Source: Mycobacterium marinum (GTDB lineage Bacteria > Actinomycetota > Actinomycetes > Mycobacteriales > Mycobacteriaceae). Taken from it: 64,000 nucleotides of DNA. The DNA is taken from NCBI RefSeq assembly GCF_003391395.1, contig NZ_CP024190.1:4650001-4714000 (forward strand), given 5' to 3'. The notes under the pieces are model-generated. The model did no database searches and had not been told where the DNA came from. It was given only the letters and a program-made list of their open reading frames with translations. The stretch's first letter is position 1, and the number at the start of each line of letters is the position of its first letter. Below are positions 38,857 to 50,400 of the stretch, piece by piece. The position numbers and the translations under genes were made by a program.

Positions 38857-40182
38857 TCAAGCCAGGTTGGCCAGCAGCAGCGCCTCGGCCACCGCGGCTC
38901 GCTCCAGCACCCCCAGATGCAGGCTCTCGTTGACGCTGTGCGCCTGCGTCCCGGGATCCTCCACCCCGGTGACGAGGATCTTCGCGTCAGGAAACGCCTC
39001 GGCGAACTCGGCGATGAACGGGATCGATCCACCCATACCCATGTCGATCGGGTCGGCACCCCACGCCTGGCGGAACGCCGTGCGTGCGGCGTCATAGACC
39101 GGACCGCTGGCATCGATCGCGTAAGGCTGACCGATGTCGCCGCGCTCGACGCTTACCTGGGCTCCCCAGGGCGCATGCTTACGCAGGTGAGCTTCCACGG
39201 CATCGAGGTGCGCCGCGGCGTCCCCGCCAGGTGCGATCCGAATGCTGATCTTGGCGCGAGCCCGCGGAATCAACGTATTCGATGCTGCCGCAATGGAAGT
39301 GGTGTCGATACCGATCACGGTGATCGCCGGCTTCGCCCACAGCCGCTGGGGCACCGAACCTGACCCGATCTCGGTGACACCGTCGAGCAGACCCGAGTCC
39401 GCACGCACCCGCTCGGGCGGATAGTCAACGGCGGCGGCCGTGCTTTCGTGCAATCCGGCCACCGCCACGTTGCCGTCGTCATCGTGCAGGCTGGCCAGCA
39501 GCCGCACCAACACACTGAGCGCGTCGGGAACCACACCGCCCCACAAACCGGAGTGCAGCCCGTGGTCGAGGGTGGCCACTTCCACAACACAGTCAGCCAT
39601 GCCACGCAGCGACACCGTCAGCGCCGGTACATCGGTGCTCCAATTGTCCGAATCCGCGATGACGATCACGTCGGCCGCCAGCACGTCGCCGTGAGCGGCC
39701 AGCAATCGGCCCAACGACGGCGAACCGGACTCCTCCTCGCCCTCCACGAAGACGGTCACACCCACCGGCGGTTTGCCATCGTGCGCCCGGAAGGCCGCCA
39801 AATGCGTTGCGATTCCCGCCTTGTCATCGGCGGTGCCACGCCCGTAAAGACGACCGTCGCGTTCGGTCGGCTCGAACGGGGCCGAGGCCCACTGATCGGG
39901 GTCGCCCTCGGGTTGGACATCGTGGTGGGCGTACAGCAGCACGGTCGGCGCGCCCGGCGGCGCCGGATGCTGCGCGATGACCGCCGGGGCACCACCTTCG
40001 CTGACGATCTGGACGTCATCAAAACCTGCCTGTGCTAACAAATCAGCTACCGCTTGAGCACTGCGATGGACCTCGGCGCGTCGCCCCGGATCGGCCCATA
40101 CGGATTCGATCCGGACCAGCTTCTCAAGGTCCTGCCGCACCGACGGCAGCACCTCGCGCACACGCTCAACAAGATCAGTCAT
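38857..40182 (-). CDS. M20 family dipeptidase (Rv2522c-like)
   Basis: 441 aa from ATG 40182. Zinc-binding motifs: LLYAHHDVQPEGD (His, Asp), GRGTADDK, VFVEGEEESGS (Glu), and HSVNE near the C-terminus. The M20 dimerisation domain is in the middle. The gene order bcp-M20-acpS-fas follows M. tuberculosis rv2521-rv2524c, apart from the insert and the regulator genes. Confidence 0.92.
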   Translation of the reverse strand: MTDLVERVREVLPSVRQDLEKLVRIESVWADPGRRAEVHRSAQAVADLLAQAGFDDVQIVSEGGAPAVIAQHPAPPGAPTVLLYAHHDVQPEGDPDQWASAPFEPTERDGRLYGRGTADDKAGIATHLAAFRAHDGKPPVGVTVFVEGEEESGSPSLGRLLAAHGDVLAADVIVIADSDNWSTDVPALTVSLRGMADCVVEVATLDHGLHSGLWGGVVPDALSVLVRLLASLHDDDGNVAVAGLHESTAAAVDYPPERVRADSGLLDGVTEIGSGSVPQRLWAKPAITVIGIDTTSIAAASNTLIPRARAKISIRIAPGGDAAAHLDAVEAHLRKHAPWGAQVSVERGDIGQPYAIDASGPVYDAARTAFRQAWGADPIDMGMGGSIPFIAEFAEAFPDAKILVTGVEDPGTQAHSVNESLHLGVLERAAVAEALLLANLA

Positions 40183-40224
40183 GACACTGAGGCTAACCAA
40201 CGGGCTGGCTATGCTGAGCGCGTA

Positions 40225-41367
40225 ATGGCGACACGCGGTCCCGACCCGACGGCGCCGCTCTGGCGGGCGGCGCAGCTGTTCCGGCTGCTGAGCTGCGGCT
40301 ACGCACTCGGCTTCCACATCGCGATCAACTCAAACCTGCAGCGGCCGCTGCTGGGCTGGGCGCTGTTCGCGGTGCTGATCGGCTGGAGCGCAGCCTGCGC
40401 GGTCGCCTACCTGCGCGGCTTCGGCCGGCGGCCGGCCTGGGTGATCACCGAGATCGCCGTCGTCGTCGTGCTGATGCTGTCTACCAAGATGGTGGCCTCG
40501 GCACAGTGGGCCCTGGACAACCAGACCTGGCCGACCACGCTGTGGGCCAGCAACGCCACCATCTCGGCGGCACTGCAGTTCGGCCCGGCCGGCGGCATGT
40601 TGACCGGTATTGCGGTGACGGCCGCCAACGAGGCCGTCAAGGGCTACGTCAACGTCAACCTTGGGCGCAGCGCGACCATCGTGATCGAACTGGCGGTCGG
40701 CCTGGCGGTCGGCATGGCCGCCCGCACCGCCCGGCGCGCCCACGCCGATCTACAACGAGCGGCTCAGCTGTCGGCCGCATTGCAGGAGCGGGAGCGGCTC
40801 TCCCGGCAGGTCCACGACGGCGTCATCCAGGTGCTGGCGCTAGTCTCTCGGCGCGGGCACGAAATCGGTGGCCCCACATCCGAGTTAGCCGAACTCGCCA
40901 GCGAGCAGGAACGCGCGCTGCGCCGATGGATAATCTCCACCGACACCGACCGTGACGGCAACACCCGCAGCGTCGACCTGTGTGCCCTGTTGCGGCGCAG
41001 GGCGTCCGACCGGGTATCGATGAGCTTGCCGGGATCTCCGGTGACACTGACGCGGGAGGTCGCCACCGAGCTGGATGCGGCGGTGGGCAACGCCCTCGAC
41101 AACGTGCGCCTGCATGCCGGGCCGAGCGCCCGCGCATTCGTGCTGCTCGAAGATCTCGGCGACTCGGTCACCGTCAGCGTCCGCGACGACGGCGTGGGCA
41201 TTGCCCCGGGGCGACTTGACGAGGCCGCCGGCCAGGGGCATCTGGGCATCTCGAAGTCGATTGTGGGACGGCTGGCGGCCCTGGGTGGCACCGCAGAACT
41301 GAGCACGGACCAGGGCGAGGGCACCGAATGGGAGCTGCGGGTGCCACGCCGGGAAGGATCGTCATGA
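40225..41367 (+). CDS. MacS-type sensor histidine kinase
   Basis: 380 aa from ATG 40225. About five membrane segments in the first 175 residues (YALGFHIAIN, ALFAVLIGWSAACAVAYL, VITEIAVVVVLML), a dimerisation helix with His197 in RQVHDGVIQVLALVSRRG, and a C-terminal ATPase domain (VGNALDNVRLHAG N-box; VRDDGVGIAP G1). Divergent from the peptidase. It phosphorylates the response regulator encoded next, whose ATG overlaps its stop. Confidence 0.88.
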   Translation: MATRGPDPTAPLWRAAQLFRLLSCGYALGFHIAINSNLQRPLLGWALFAVLIGWSAACAVAYLRGFGRRPAWVITEIAVVVVLMLSTKMVASAQWALDNQTWPTTLWASNATISAALQFGPAGGMLTGIAVTAANEAVKGYVNVNLGRSATIVIELAVGLAVGMAARTARRAHADLQRAAQLSAALQERERLSRQVHDGVIQVLALVSRRGHEIGGPTSELAELASEQERALRRWIISTDTDRDGNTRSVDLCALLRRRASDRVSMSLPGSPVTLTREVATELDAAVGNALDNVRLHAGPSARAFVLLEDLGDSVTVSVRDDGVGIAPGRLDEAAGQGHLGISKSIVGRLAALGGTAELSTDQGEGTEWELRVPRREGSS

Positions 41368-42020
41368 GTGAGCACGAATCGCCGACGGTGATGGTCGTCG
41401 ACGACCATCCGATCTGGCGTGACGCGGTTGCCCGCGATCTCTCCGATGACGGCTTCGCAGTGGTCGCCACGGCCGACGGGGTGGCGACGGCGCAACGGCG
41501 GGCCGCAATCGTCAAGCCCGACGTGGTGGTGATGGACATGCGGCTGGCCGACGGCGATGGTGTGCAGGCAACCACGGAGGTGCTCAAGGTCTCGCCCGCG
41601 ACCCGCGTGCTGGTGCTGTCGGCCTCCGACGAACGCGAGGACGTCCTGGAAGCCGTCAAGGCGGGGGCAACCGGATACCTGGTCAAGAGCGCGTCGAAGG
41701 CCGAACTCGCCGATGCGGTGCGCGCCACCGCCGCGGGGCGAGCCGTCTTCACCCCGAGCCTGGCCGGGCTGGTCTTGGGCGAGTATCGGCGTATCGCGCA
41801 AACCGCGGACTCGAGCCAGGATCGGCCCAGCCTGACCGACCGGGAGACCGAGATACTGCGCTACGTCGCAAAAGGACTGTCCGCCAAGCAGATTGCCGAA
41901 AAGCTCTCGTTGAGCCACCGGACGGTCGAAAACCACGTCCAGGCGACGTTCCGCAAGCTGCAGGTCGCCAACCGGGTGGAGCTGACCCGCTACGCGATTG
42001 AGCACGGGCTGGACAAGTAG
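41364..42020 (+). CDS. LuxR-family response regulator
   Basis: 218 aa. Receiver domain with DDHP and phospho-acceptor Asp58 in VVMDMRLADG, and Lys in VKSASK. C-terminal HTH (SLTDRETEILRYVAKGLSAKQIAEKL, HRTVENHV). ATGA overlap with the kinase gene shows co-translation. The pair is absent from the M. tuberculosis locus. Target genes unknown; the DUF2339 gene is an adjacent candidate. Confidence 0.92.
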   Translation: MSEHESPTVMVVDDHPIWRDAVARDLSDDGFAVVATADGVATAQRRAAIVKPDVVVMDMRLADGDGVQATTEVLKVSPATRVLVLSASDEREDVLEAVKAGATGYLVKSASKAELADAVRATAAGRAVFTPSLAGLVLGEYRRIAQTADSSQDRPSLTDRETEILRYVAKGLSAKQIAEKLSLSHRTVENHVQATFRKLQVANRVELTRYAIEHGLDK

Positions 42021-42081
42021 CCGCCCGGTTTGCGTAGTCCTACTCATCCATGCCGGGGCCAGGAACGGCAGAGTAATCGAC

Positions 42082-43944
42082 ATGACCGAATCGCAGCACG
42101 CTGTCATCAGTCGACTCTCCGCGGAATTCGACTCATTGGCTCGTCAGATGGCCCGCGTTTCCGGCGAACTCAGCCAGCTTGACCGCCTGATCTCCGATTC
42201 GGTCGGCGCGCCCCACCCCGCTGCGGCCGCGCCGCCGCAACCGCAACCCCAGCCTGTGGCTCCGTACTGGTACCCCTACTGGCAGCAGTGGGCACCCGTG
42301 GCGCCAGCACCCGCCGCGGCGCCGCCACGCCAGTACGCTCCCCCACCCCCCGCGCGCCCGGCCCCCCACGGCCCACCGGCTCCGACACCGGCCGCGGCAC
42401 CAGTCTCCCCGCCGCGGCGCCCCGCCGAGAGCACCGAGTCCGGCTGGATCGGCAAGCTGCTAGCGGTCGCGGGAGTGGCGGTCACGTTGACCGGCGTGGC
42501 GCTGTTGCTGGTCCTCGCCGCGCAAGCCGGGCTGCTGCGACCCGAGATCCGGGTCGCCGGTGGCACGGCGTTGTCGCTCGCGCTCGTCGGCGTGGCCGTC
42601 CGGCTGCGCGGCCGCCCCGGTGGACGCATCGGTGCGATCGCGTTGGCCGCCACCGGTATTGCAACCGCCTACCTGGACGTCATCGCGGCGACCACCATCT
42701 ACCAGTGGGTGCCGGCGCCCGCCGGGCTGGTGCTGGCCGCGCTGGTCGGTGGGGCGGGACTTGCGCTGGCCCGCCGCTGGGATTCCGAGCACCTGGGGCT
42801 ACTGGTGCTGGTGCCGTTGATCGGGCTGGCGCCCGTGCTCACCCGAGGTGCCGATCTCTTGCTGGTGAGCTTCATGCTGGCGCTGTCGGCCGCAGCGCTA
42901 CCGGTGCAACTGGGCAAGGATTGGGTCTGGCTGCACGCCGCGCGCGTCGCGGCACCCACCGTGCCCCTGTTGATCGCCCTGGTGGCGGCCGGCAAGCACG
43001 ACAACACCTGGCTGCTGGGCGCGGCCTGCGGTGTCGCGGCGATCCTTGCCATCGTGAGCGGCCTGATCGTGTTGCCGGGCGGCAAGAACGCCGCCGCCCT
43101 GGCCGTGCTCACGGTGGTCGGGACCCTGCCCGTCTTGGCCGCCGCCGTCGCGGTCGATCGCGTGTTTGCCGCGCTGCTGGCCGGCACCCTGGCCGCGGCA
43201 CTGTTGGCAATCGTTCTGGTAGGCAGTGAACTTCCCACCATCTTCACCCGGGTCTTGGCGGCATGGTCGGCAATCTCGGCGCTGGTCGCCGTTACCGTTG
43301 CCTTCGACGGCCACGTCGAGGGGCCGATCCTGCTCGCCCTTGCCATCGTCGTCGCGGTCGCCGGTCGCCACGACCGCATAGCGCTCTGGGCCGCAGCGGG
43401 TTTCGGCATCGTCGGCCTCGGCCTGCACTACAGCTATGCGCCGCTGCATGCGCTGCTGACAGCGACGGTGATGCCGACCTCGATCGCGGTGTCCACCTTG
43501 GCCGCCAGCCTGCTCAGCATCGCATTTGTCGTTGCGATGAGCAGGGCGTGTGCCGGCATCGGAGGCCAGAATCGCGACATCCGCCGAATCCTGGCCGCCG
43601 TCGGCGGGGTGCTGGTGATCTATGCCGTCACCGCGTTTACGGTCACCGCCGGTGTCCTGATCGCCGGCACCGAGGCGGGCTTCCTGGCCGGCCACATGGC
43701 GGCCACCATCTGCTGGATCGCCGTAGCGGCGGCGCAGTTCGTCTACGCACTGCGAGTGGCAGACCGGGAACGCCGCACCGCCCCGATCAGCGCCGGGCTG
43801 GCGCTCACCGGGGCCGCCACCGCCAAGCTGTTCCTGTTCGATCTCGCCACGCTCGACGGCATCTTCCGGGTCGCGGCGTTCATCGTGGTCGGCCTGGTGC
43901 TGCTGGCGATGGGAACCGGATACGCGCGCAGCCTCGCGCGCTAG
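42082..43944 (+). CDS. DUF2339 polytopic membrane protein
   Basis: 620 aa. The N-terminus is a coiled helix followed by a Pro/Ala-rich, Trp-containing linker (about residues 50-125). At least 14 membrane helices follow, covering residues 135-620. This is the DUF2339 layout. No transport motif is known. Possibly co-transcribed with the two-component genes 60 bp upstream. Confidence 0.82.
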   Translation: MTESQHAVISRLSAEFDSLARQMARVSGELSQLDRLISDSVGAPHPAAAAPPQPQPQPVAPYWYPYWQQWAPVAPAPAAAPPRQYAPPPPARPAPHGPPAPTPAAAPVSPPRRPAESTESGWIGKLLAVAGVAVTLTGVALLLVLAAQAGLLRPEIRVAGGTALSLALVGVAVRLRGRPGGRIGAIALAATGIATAYLDVIAATTIYQWVPAPAGLVLAALVGGAGLALARRWDSEHLGLLVLVPLIGLAPVLTRGADLLLVSFMLALSAAALPVQLGKDWVWLHAARVAAPTVPLLIALVAAGKHDNTWLLGAACGVAAILAIVSGLIVLPGGKNAAALAVLTVVGTLPVLAAAVAVDRVFAALLAGTLAAALLAIVLVGSELPTIFTRVLAAWSAISALVAVTVAFDGHVEGPILLALAIVVAVAGRHDRIALWAAAGFGIVGLGLHYSYAPLHALLTATVMPTSIAVSTLAASLLSIAFVVAMSRACAGIGGQNRDIRRILAAVGGVLVIYAVTAFTVTAGVLIAGTEAGFLAGHMAATICWIAVAAAQFVYALRVADRERRTAPISAGLALTGAATAKLFLFDLATLDGIFRVAAFIVVGLVLLAMGTGYARSLAR

Positions 43945-43950
43945 CACCCT

Positions 43951-44012
43951 GGCGAGCAGACGCGAAATCGCACGGGATCGGAGATTCCGATGCGATTTCG
44001 CGTCTGCTCGCC
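43951..44012. terminator. Perfect 22-bp inverted repeat between convergent genes
   Basis: GGCGAGCAGACGCGAAATCG+CA at 43951-43972 and its exact reverse complement at 43991-44012 around an 18-nt loop. It lies between the stops of the DUF2339 gene and acpS. The mycobacterial family with this core is recurrent, to my memory, and probably acts as a two-way terminator. Confidence 0.75.
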
Positions 44013-44017
44013 GGAGA

Positions 44018-44410
44018 TCAACTGGTCTCGAGAATGGCCACGGCGGCCGCCGTATCCCCCTCGTGGGTCAACGACACATGGATCGTCACATCGGCCAGGT
44101 GCTTGGCGATCTCCCCGGTGAGACGCACCCGCGGCCGTCCCCACATGTCGGTGACCACCTCGATGTCGCGGTGGATGTCTTCGGGCAGCACCGGCCGCTG
44201 CGCGAACCGTGATCCAGACCAGGCCTTGATCACCGCTTCCTTGGCGGCCCAACGGGCCGCCAAGTGCCGCGCCGCCGACGAACTCTTATCGGAGGCGTCG
44301 CGGCGCTCACCGGGGGTGAAGGTCGCAGCGAACGCCGTTCCCGGCTGATCGACCTGCTCGGCGAAATCAGGAATGGAGACGAGGTCGATCCCGACGCCGA
44401 CGATGCCCAT
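44018..44410 (-). CDS. acpS: Holo-ACP synthase AcpS
   Basis: 130 aa. GIDLVSIPDFAEQ at the start (Asp for Mg), ARWAAKEAVIKAW in the middle and LTHEGDTAAAVA near the C-terminus. It adds phosphopantetheine to the ACP domain of the FAS-I encoded 28 bp upstream in the same operon, and probably to AcpM. Confidence 0.95.
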   Translation of the reverse strand: MGIVGVGIDLVSIPDFAEQVDQPGTAFAATFTPGERRDASDKSSSAARHLAARWAAKEAVIKAWSGSRFAQRPVLPEDIHRDIEVVTDMWGRPRVRLTGEIAKHLADVTIHVSLTHEGDTAAAVAILETS

Positions 44411-44438
44411 GGATCGCCACGTTAATCGATGACCAATC

Positions 44439-47400
44439 TCATCCGATGTAGGCCTCGCCGTCGCCGAGCCGAGCGGCCGGATTCAGCAGCATCGCTGCCT
44501 CTTGCGGCTTCTCGGCCGTGTCGTGGTCGAAACGGCGGTCCGGAGGCCGCTGATACATCGGCTCTCCACCGGCCATGGACGACGCCAGCCGCCGCTGACC
44601 GGCCAGCAGCCGCGCATCGGCACGCCGCTGGTAGTCCGCGCGCTGCTCAGGAGCCAGCGAGGCGATGAACGCCTGTGGGTGCACCAACGCGACCAGACCG
44701 GACACGTGGCCGAACCCGAGGCTGGTCAGCATGCCGGCTTTGAGCGGGAACTTCCCGCCCAGCCGCAACGCGTCACGCACCCACACGAAGTGCGCTGCCC
44801 CGGCCAGTTCATCGTCCACGCAGTCCAGACTTCGGTTGGGCGGAATGACACCGTCACGCAGAATCTGGCACAACCCCATCATCTGGAAGACCGCCGCGCC
44901 ACCCTTGGCGTGACCGGTCATGCTCTTTTGCGACACCACGAACAGTGGCGCACCCTCGGATCGGCCCAGTGAGTCGGCGAGCCGCTCGTGCAACTCCGTC
45001 TCGTTGGGATCGTTGGCCAGCGTCGACGTGTCGTGCTTGGAGATGATGGCGATGTCATCGGCACCCACGCCCAACTTGGCCAGCGCCCGCGCCAGCGCGG
45101 AGTCCCGGCCGCCGCGTCCGGCGCCCAATGCGCCCAGCCCCGGAGCCGGAATCGAGGTGTGCACACCGTCTCCGAAGGACTGCGCGAAGGCCACCACCGC
45201 GAGCACGGGCAGGCCCATCTTCAGAGCCAGGTCGCCACGGGCCAGCAGAATCGTGCCACCGCCCTGGGCCTCCACGAAGCCCAGCCGGCGCCGGTCATTG
45301 GGCCGGGAGAACTTCGAGTCGGCGATTCCGCGGCCGCGCATCATGGCGGTGTCGGCGGTGGCCGCCATGTCACCGAAGCCGATGATGCCTTCCAAGGTGA
45401 GGTCGTCGATACCGCCGGCCACCACCATCTCGGCCTTGCCCAAGCGGATCTTGTCGACGCCCTCCTCGACCGACACCGCGGCCGTCGCGCATGCGGCGAC
45501 CGGGTGGATCATCGAGCCGTAGCTACCGATGTAGGACTGAACCACGTGCGCAGCGACGATATTCGGCAGAATTTCCTGGAATATGTCGTTCGGCTTGTTC
45601 CGGCCCAACAGGTTTCCGTGGTACATCGTCTGCATCGACGTGCCGCCACCCATACCGGTGCCCATGGTGTTTGCCACCAAACTCGGGTGCACATAACGCA
45701 TTACCTCGGTCGGGCTGAACCCGGCGCTCAGGAACGCGTCGACGGTGGCCACGATGTTCCAAACCGCCACGCGGTCAATCGAACTGGCCATGTCCTGACT
45801 GATGCCCCACACCGTCGGATCGAAGCCCGTCGGGAGCTGGGCGCCAACCACCCGCGACAGTGTCGTCTTGCGCGGCACTCGAATCTCGGTGCCGGCCTTA
45901 CGGATGACCTGCCAGTCACCCGAATCGGGCACCGGCCGGATGACGGTGTGCTCGGGATCGAAGTCTGCGAAGGCACGCGCGTCGGCCTCCGAGGACACCA
46001 CGAAAGAGAAGTCCTTATCCAGGAACACCGACACCAGCAACGGCGACGAGTGGTCGGAGTCGATCGTGCCGTCGTCGACGAACTCCCGAATGCCGACGCG
46101 CTCCACCACCACATCGTGATAACGCTCGACCAACTCGGCTTCGTCGACCAGCTCACCGGTTCCGGTGTCATACCAGCCCGGTTGCGGGTCGTCTTCCCAC
46201 CGGACCAGCCCGGTGGTCCAGGCCAACTCCAGCACACCGGCGGCGGAGAGCTCGTTCTCGACCTCCATCTCGAAACGCGTCCGCGAGGAGCCGTACGGAC
46301 CGAGCTCGGCACCGCCGACGATCACCACCAGGTCGGACGGGTCCACGTCGAGGTCGTCCCAGTGCGGTGGCGGCGCCGGCGTGTATCCACGCGGCGGTGA
46401 CGGCAGCGCGGGAATTGCCCCCTCAGTTGACTCTTCGTCATCTGCGGTCGCCTCGGTCGACATCTCCTCACGCGCCTTGGCGGCTAGTTCGGCCATGTCG
46501 AGGTTGGCCTCCGCCAGCCCACCCGTGAGGTCCGCTTTGATCGGGGTGCTGGCCGCAGCGACCTTGGACTCCACATCGCACAGGCCGAGCAGCATCGCCG
46601 CCATCTCGTCAGTGGAGTAGGTGGTGACGCCAGCCTCTTCGACAGCGCTGACGATGGCGTCGTTGTGACCCATCAGGCCGGTGCCGCGAGTCCATCCGAT
46701 CAGCGCGTGCGCCAGGCTGACCCGGGCCGCCCACGAGGACTCGGCGTGCCAACGACTCACCACCGCGTCCAGCGCCGACTTGGCTTCGCCGTAGGCGCCG
46801 TCACCACCGAACATGCCGCGGTTGGGCGAGCCGGGCAACACCACGTGCAGTCGCGAGGCGATGTCGCGCTCGGCGCCGATCGTCGAGAGCCCGCCGATCA
46901 GCCGCTGCACTGCCCACAGCAGCACCTTCATCTCCATCTCGGAGCGCGAGCCGGCCTCCGACAGGTCGCCGACCACGCGCGGCGCCGCGAACGGGAACAG
47001 CAACGTCGGCGTCTGCGCGTCCTTGATGTGAATCGACTGCGGCCCAAGGCTTTCGGATTGCTCGCTGCCGACCCATTCGACCAGGGCGTCGATGTCGGAG
47101 TAGGAGGCCATGTTGGCCGCCACCACCCACAGCGCCGCACCGTAGCGGGCATGGTCTCGGTACAGCGTGCGGTAGAACGCCAGCCGCTCGTCGTCGAGTT
47201 TGGACGTGGTGGCAATGACGGTGGCACCGCCATCGAGCAGTCGTGCCACCACCGATGCCGCGATCGACCCCTTCGAAGCGCCGGTCACCACCGCCACTTC
47301 GCTGCTGTCCGGACCCGGGTCCGGGTTCTCCGCACCGGCGGCGATCCGGCCGTACAGCGACGCGTGGATCTGCCGCCCCGCCGCCAGCGACTTGCCCTGC

Positions 47401-50400
47401 CACCAGGTGGCTTGGGTCGCGACGACGTGGCCGGCTCCCTCGAAGCGTTGCGATAGCCGCGCCCAGTCGGCGTCGATGTCACCTTCGTCGGTTAGCCACA
47501 GCTTGACCAGGTCTTCGCGGGCGCTGGCCCAGCGGTCGTCGAACACGACTGCTTTCTTCCCGTCGAACACCGGCGCCACCAAACGCGGCCAGTCCGAGCC
47601 CAATTCAGCGGTGACCAGTTCGATGAGGTCTGCGTCGGTCGCGGCCGGCAGCGCGGTGGCCGGGGCGTCGAGACCCAACTGGCCCAACACCAGACGAGCA
47701 GCCGAGGCGAGCACCCCGTCGCGACCGGTGATCTGATCGGTGAATTCGGCGAGCGCCGCCGCGTCGACGGTAGCGCCACCGCCACCGCCAGCCGACGGCA
47801 GCGCCACGGCGACACCACGGCGGGCGGCAACCGATGCAACCGCGGCGTCGACCACCTTGTCGACGGAAGCCGCATCGGCCAACGCGCCCTCGTGCAGGTT
47901 GCCCAGGGCGCCGCCGCGAACGCTGCTGCCCTCGCGGGTGCCTAGCGCCACCTCGACGGTGACGTGTTTTGCCCAGCCATCGCCAAGCTCCCAGGTCTTC
48001 TTGACCCGCTCCGCGATGGCACCCGGGCGCTTGCCCGAGGGTCCCAGCACCGTGCGAAGTTGATCGTTGATCGCATCCGAAAGCACTGGGCCGTAAGGCT
48101 TGTAGGTCCGTGCCAGCTTGGTGACCTGCGAGCGCAGCCCGGCCAGGTCGGCCTCGGCCGCGCCGTCGATGGCACCCAGATTCAATTCGGAGCCCAGATC
48201 CACCAGCAGCTGGTTACGCCGCGACGACGCGCCGTCGGTGATGGACTCGATGGAGTCCAGCTCCTCGATCTGGTCCAGGCGCATCTTGGCCGACAGCGCG
48301 ATCAGCGCCAGAGTGGCATCGGCGGCGTCAAACCCGATGTCGTCGGGCCGCGGGCCACCCGAAGGTGCGGCCGGAGCGGCGGCCGGTGCCGGTGCCGCGG
48401 CAGCGGCCGCGTCGCCCGCCTCCGCCGCGGGCTCCTCTGCCTCGGGCTCCGGCTCCGGTTCGGGGTCGGTGTCGGTGGCGAACAGCACCGCGGCATCGCG
48501 CTCGGCATTGAGCACTTCCACTGTGCTGTGGGCGTATTCGGGCAGCTTTAGCGTGTTGGTAGCCAGACCCGCCACGGTCGGCGAGGTCTTCACGCCGATC
48601 TCGACGAACCGCTCCACGCCGAGCCCGCCGGCGGCCTCCTCGATGAAGAGCAGATCCTGGGTCTCAATCCAGCGCACCGGACTGGCGAACTGCCATGCCA
48701 GCAGCTCGATGAAGACGGTGCGCGCCAGCTCTCGCGGGCGCTCCCGAATCCAGGTGTCGTAGTCGGCCAGGATCTCGTCGAGCGGCTCGGCCGGCACCAG
48801 ATCCCGGATCTCCTGGATGAAGTCACGGTCCAGGTTGAACAGCCGCGGCACCAGGTTGGGGATGTAGCGCCCGATGATCAGGTCCGGATCGGCGTCGCGC
48901 GGCATCACGCGGTCCAGCGAACGGCGGAACTCCGCGACACCAACCCGCAGCACCCGCGAGTGGAACGGAACGTCGATGCCGGGCACCAGGATGAACGAGC
49001 GTCGTCCGCCGCTGAGTTCACGGCGCCGCTCCACTTCAGCCTCCAGCGCCTCCAGCCCGCGCACCGTGCCCGCGATCGCGTATTGCGACCCGCGCAGGTT
49101 GAAGTTCACGATCTCCAGGAACTCACCGGTGCTCTCGGCGATCCCGGCGACGAAGGCCGGAACGTCGTTGTCATCGAGGTCGATCTGCGACGGCCGGATG
49201 GCCGCCAGCCGGTAGTTGGACCGCCCCAGCTCGTCACGAGGCACGATGTCGTGCATCTTCGAGCCGCGGTGGAACACCATCTCCAACAGGGCTTCTAGTT
49301 CGTAGATACCCGTCACGCAGGCCAGTGCGGTGTACTCACCCACCGAGTGTCCACAGGCGATCGCGCCCTCAACAAAGGCACCCTGCTCACGCATTTCGGC
49401 CACCTGCGCGGCCGCCACGGTGGCCATCGCAACCTGGGTGAACTGCGTCAGGTACAACACCCCGTCGGGGTGGTGGTAGTGCACACCGCTGGCGATGAGG
49501 CTGGTCGGATTGTCCCGAACCACGTGCAGCACCGAGAAACCCAGCGTGTCGCGGGTGAACCTGTCCGCGGTGTCCCACACCTTACGGGCCGCCTTGGAGC
49601 GTGCTCGGACCTCCATGCCCATGCCTTTGTGCTGAATACCCTGACCCGGGAATGCATAGACGGTCTTCGGCGCGGCCAGTCGTGCGGACGCCGACATCAC
49701 CAGATCCGAACCGATGCGCGCTGACACTTCCAGAACCTCTGCGCCCTGGTCGATTCCAACGCGCTCGACACGGAAGTCCACATCGTCACCGGGGCGCACC
49801 ATGCCCAGGAAACGCGCGGTCCACCCGACCAGGCGGGCCGGCGGGCGAGCTTTCCCGTCGGTGGCGGTCACGGTGTGCTGCGCTGCGGCCGACAACCACA
49901 TGCCGTGCACGATGGGCGATTCCAAGCCCGCCAGCAACGCCGCGGAACGATCGGTGTGGATGGGATTGTGGTCACCGGACACCACCGCAAACGGACGCAT
50001 ATCCACGGGCGCCGTGAGGGTGACGTCGCGGCGACGGCGCCGCGGGGTGTCGGTGGCGTTCTCCGATACCGTGCCACCGGCCCGAACCGGGTCGCTGAGT
50101 TCAGCGGTTCCGGTACGGCCCAGGATCGCGAACCGCTCTTCGAGAGTGGCGATCGTCGCACCGTCGGGCCCGGCAACTGTCACCGAGACCGGCACCACAC
50201 GACCCATGTCGGTGTCGGTGGCATTGGAAGCCGTTGCCGTAACGGTCAATTGGGCAGGAATCTTGGGCAAATCGCCGACCACGCGAGCCGCATGGTCGAG
50301 GTGGACCAGGCTGAGCAGCCCCTCCACCACCGGCACACCGCTGTCGGTCACCGCGGAACCGATCGCTGCGAAAACCGCCGGCCAGCACTGCCCGACCAGT

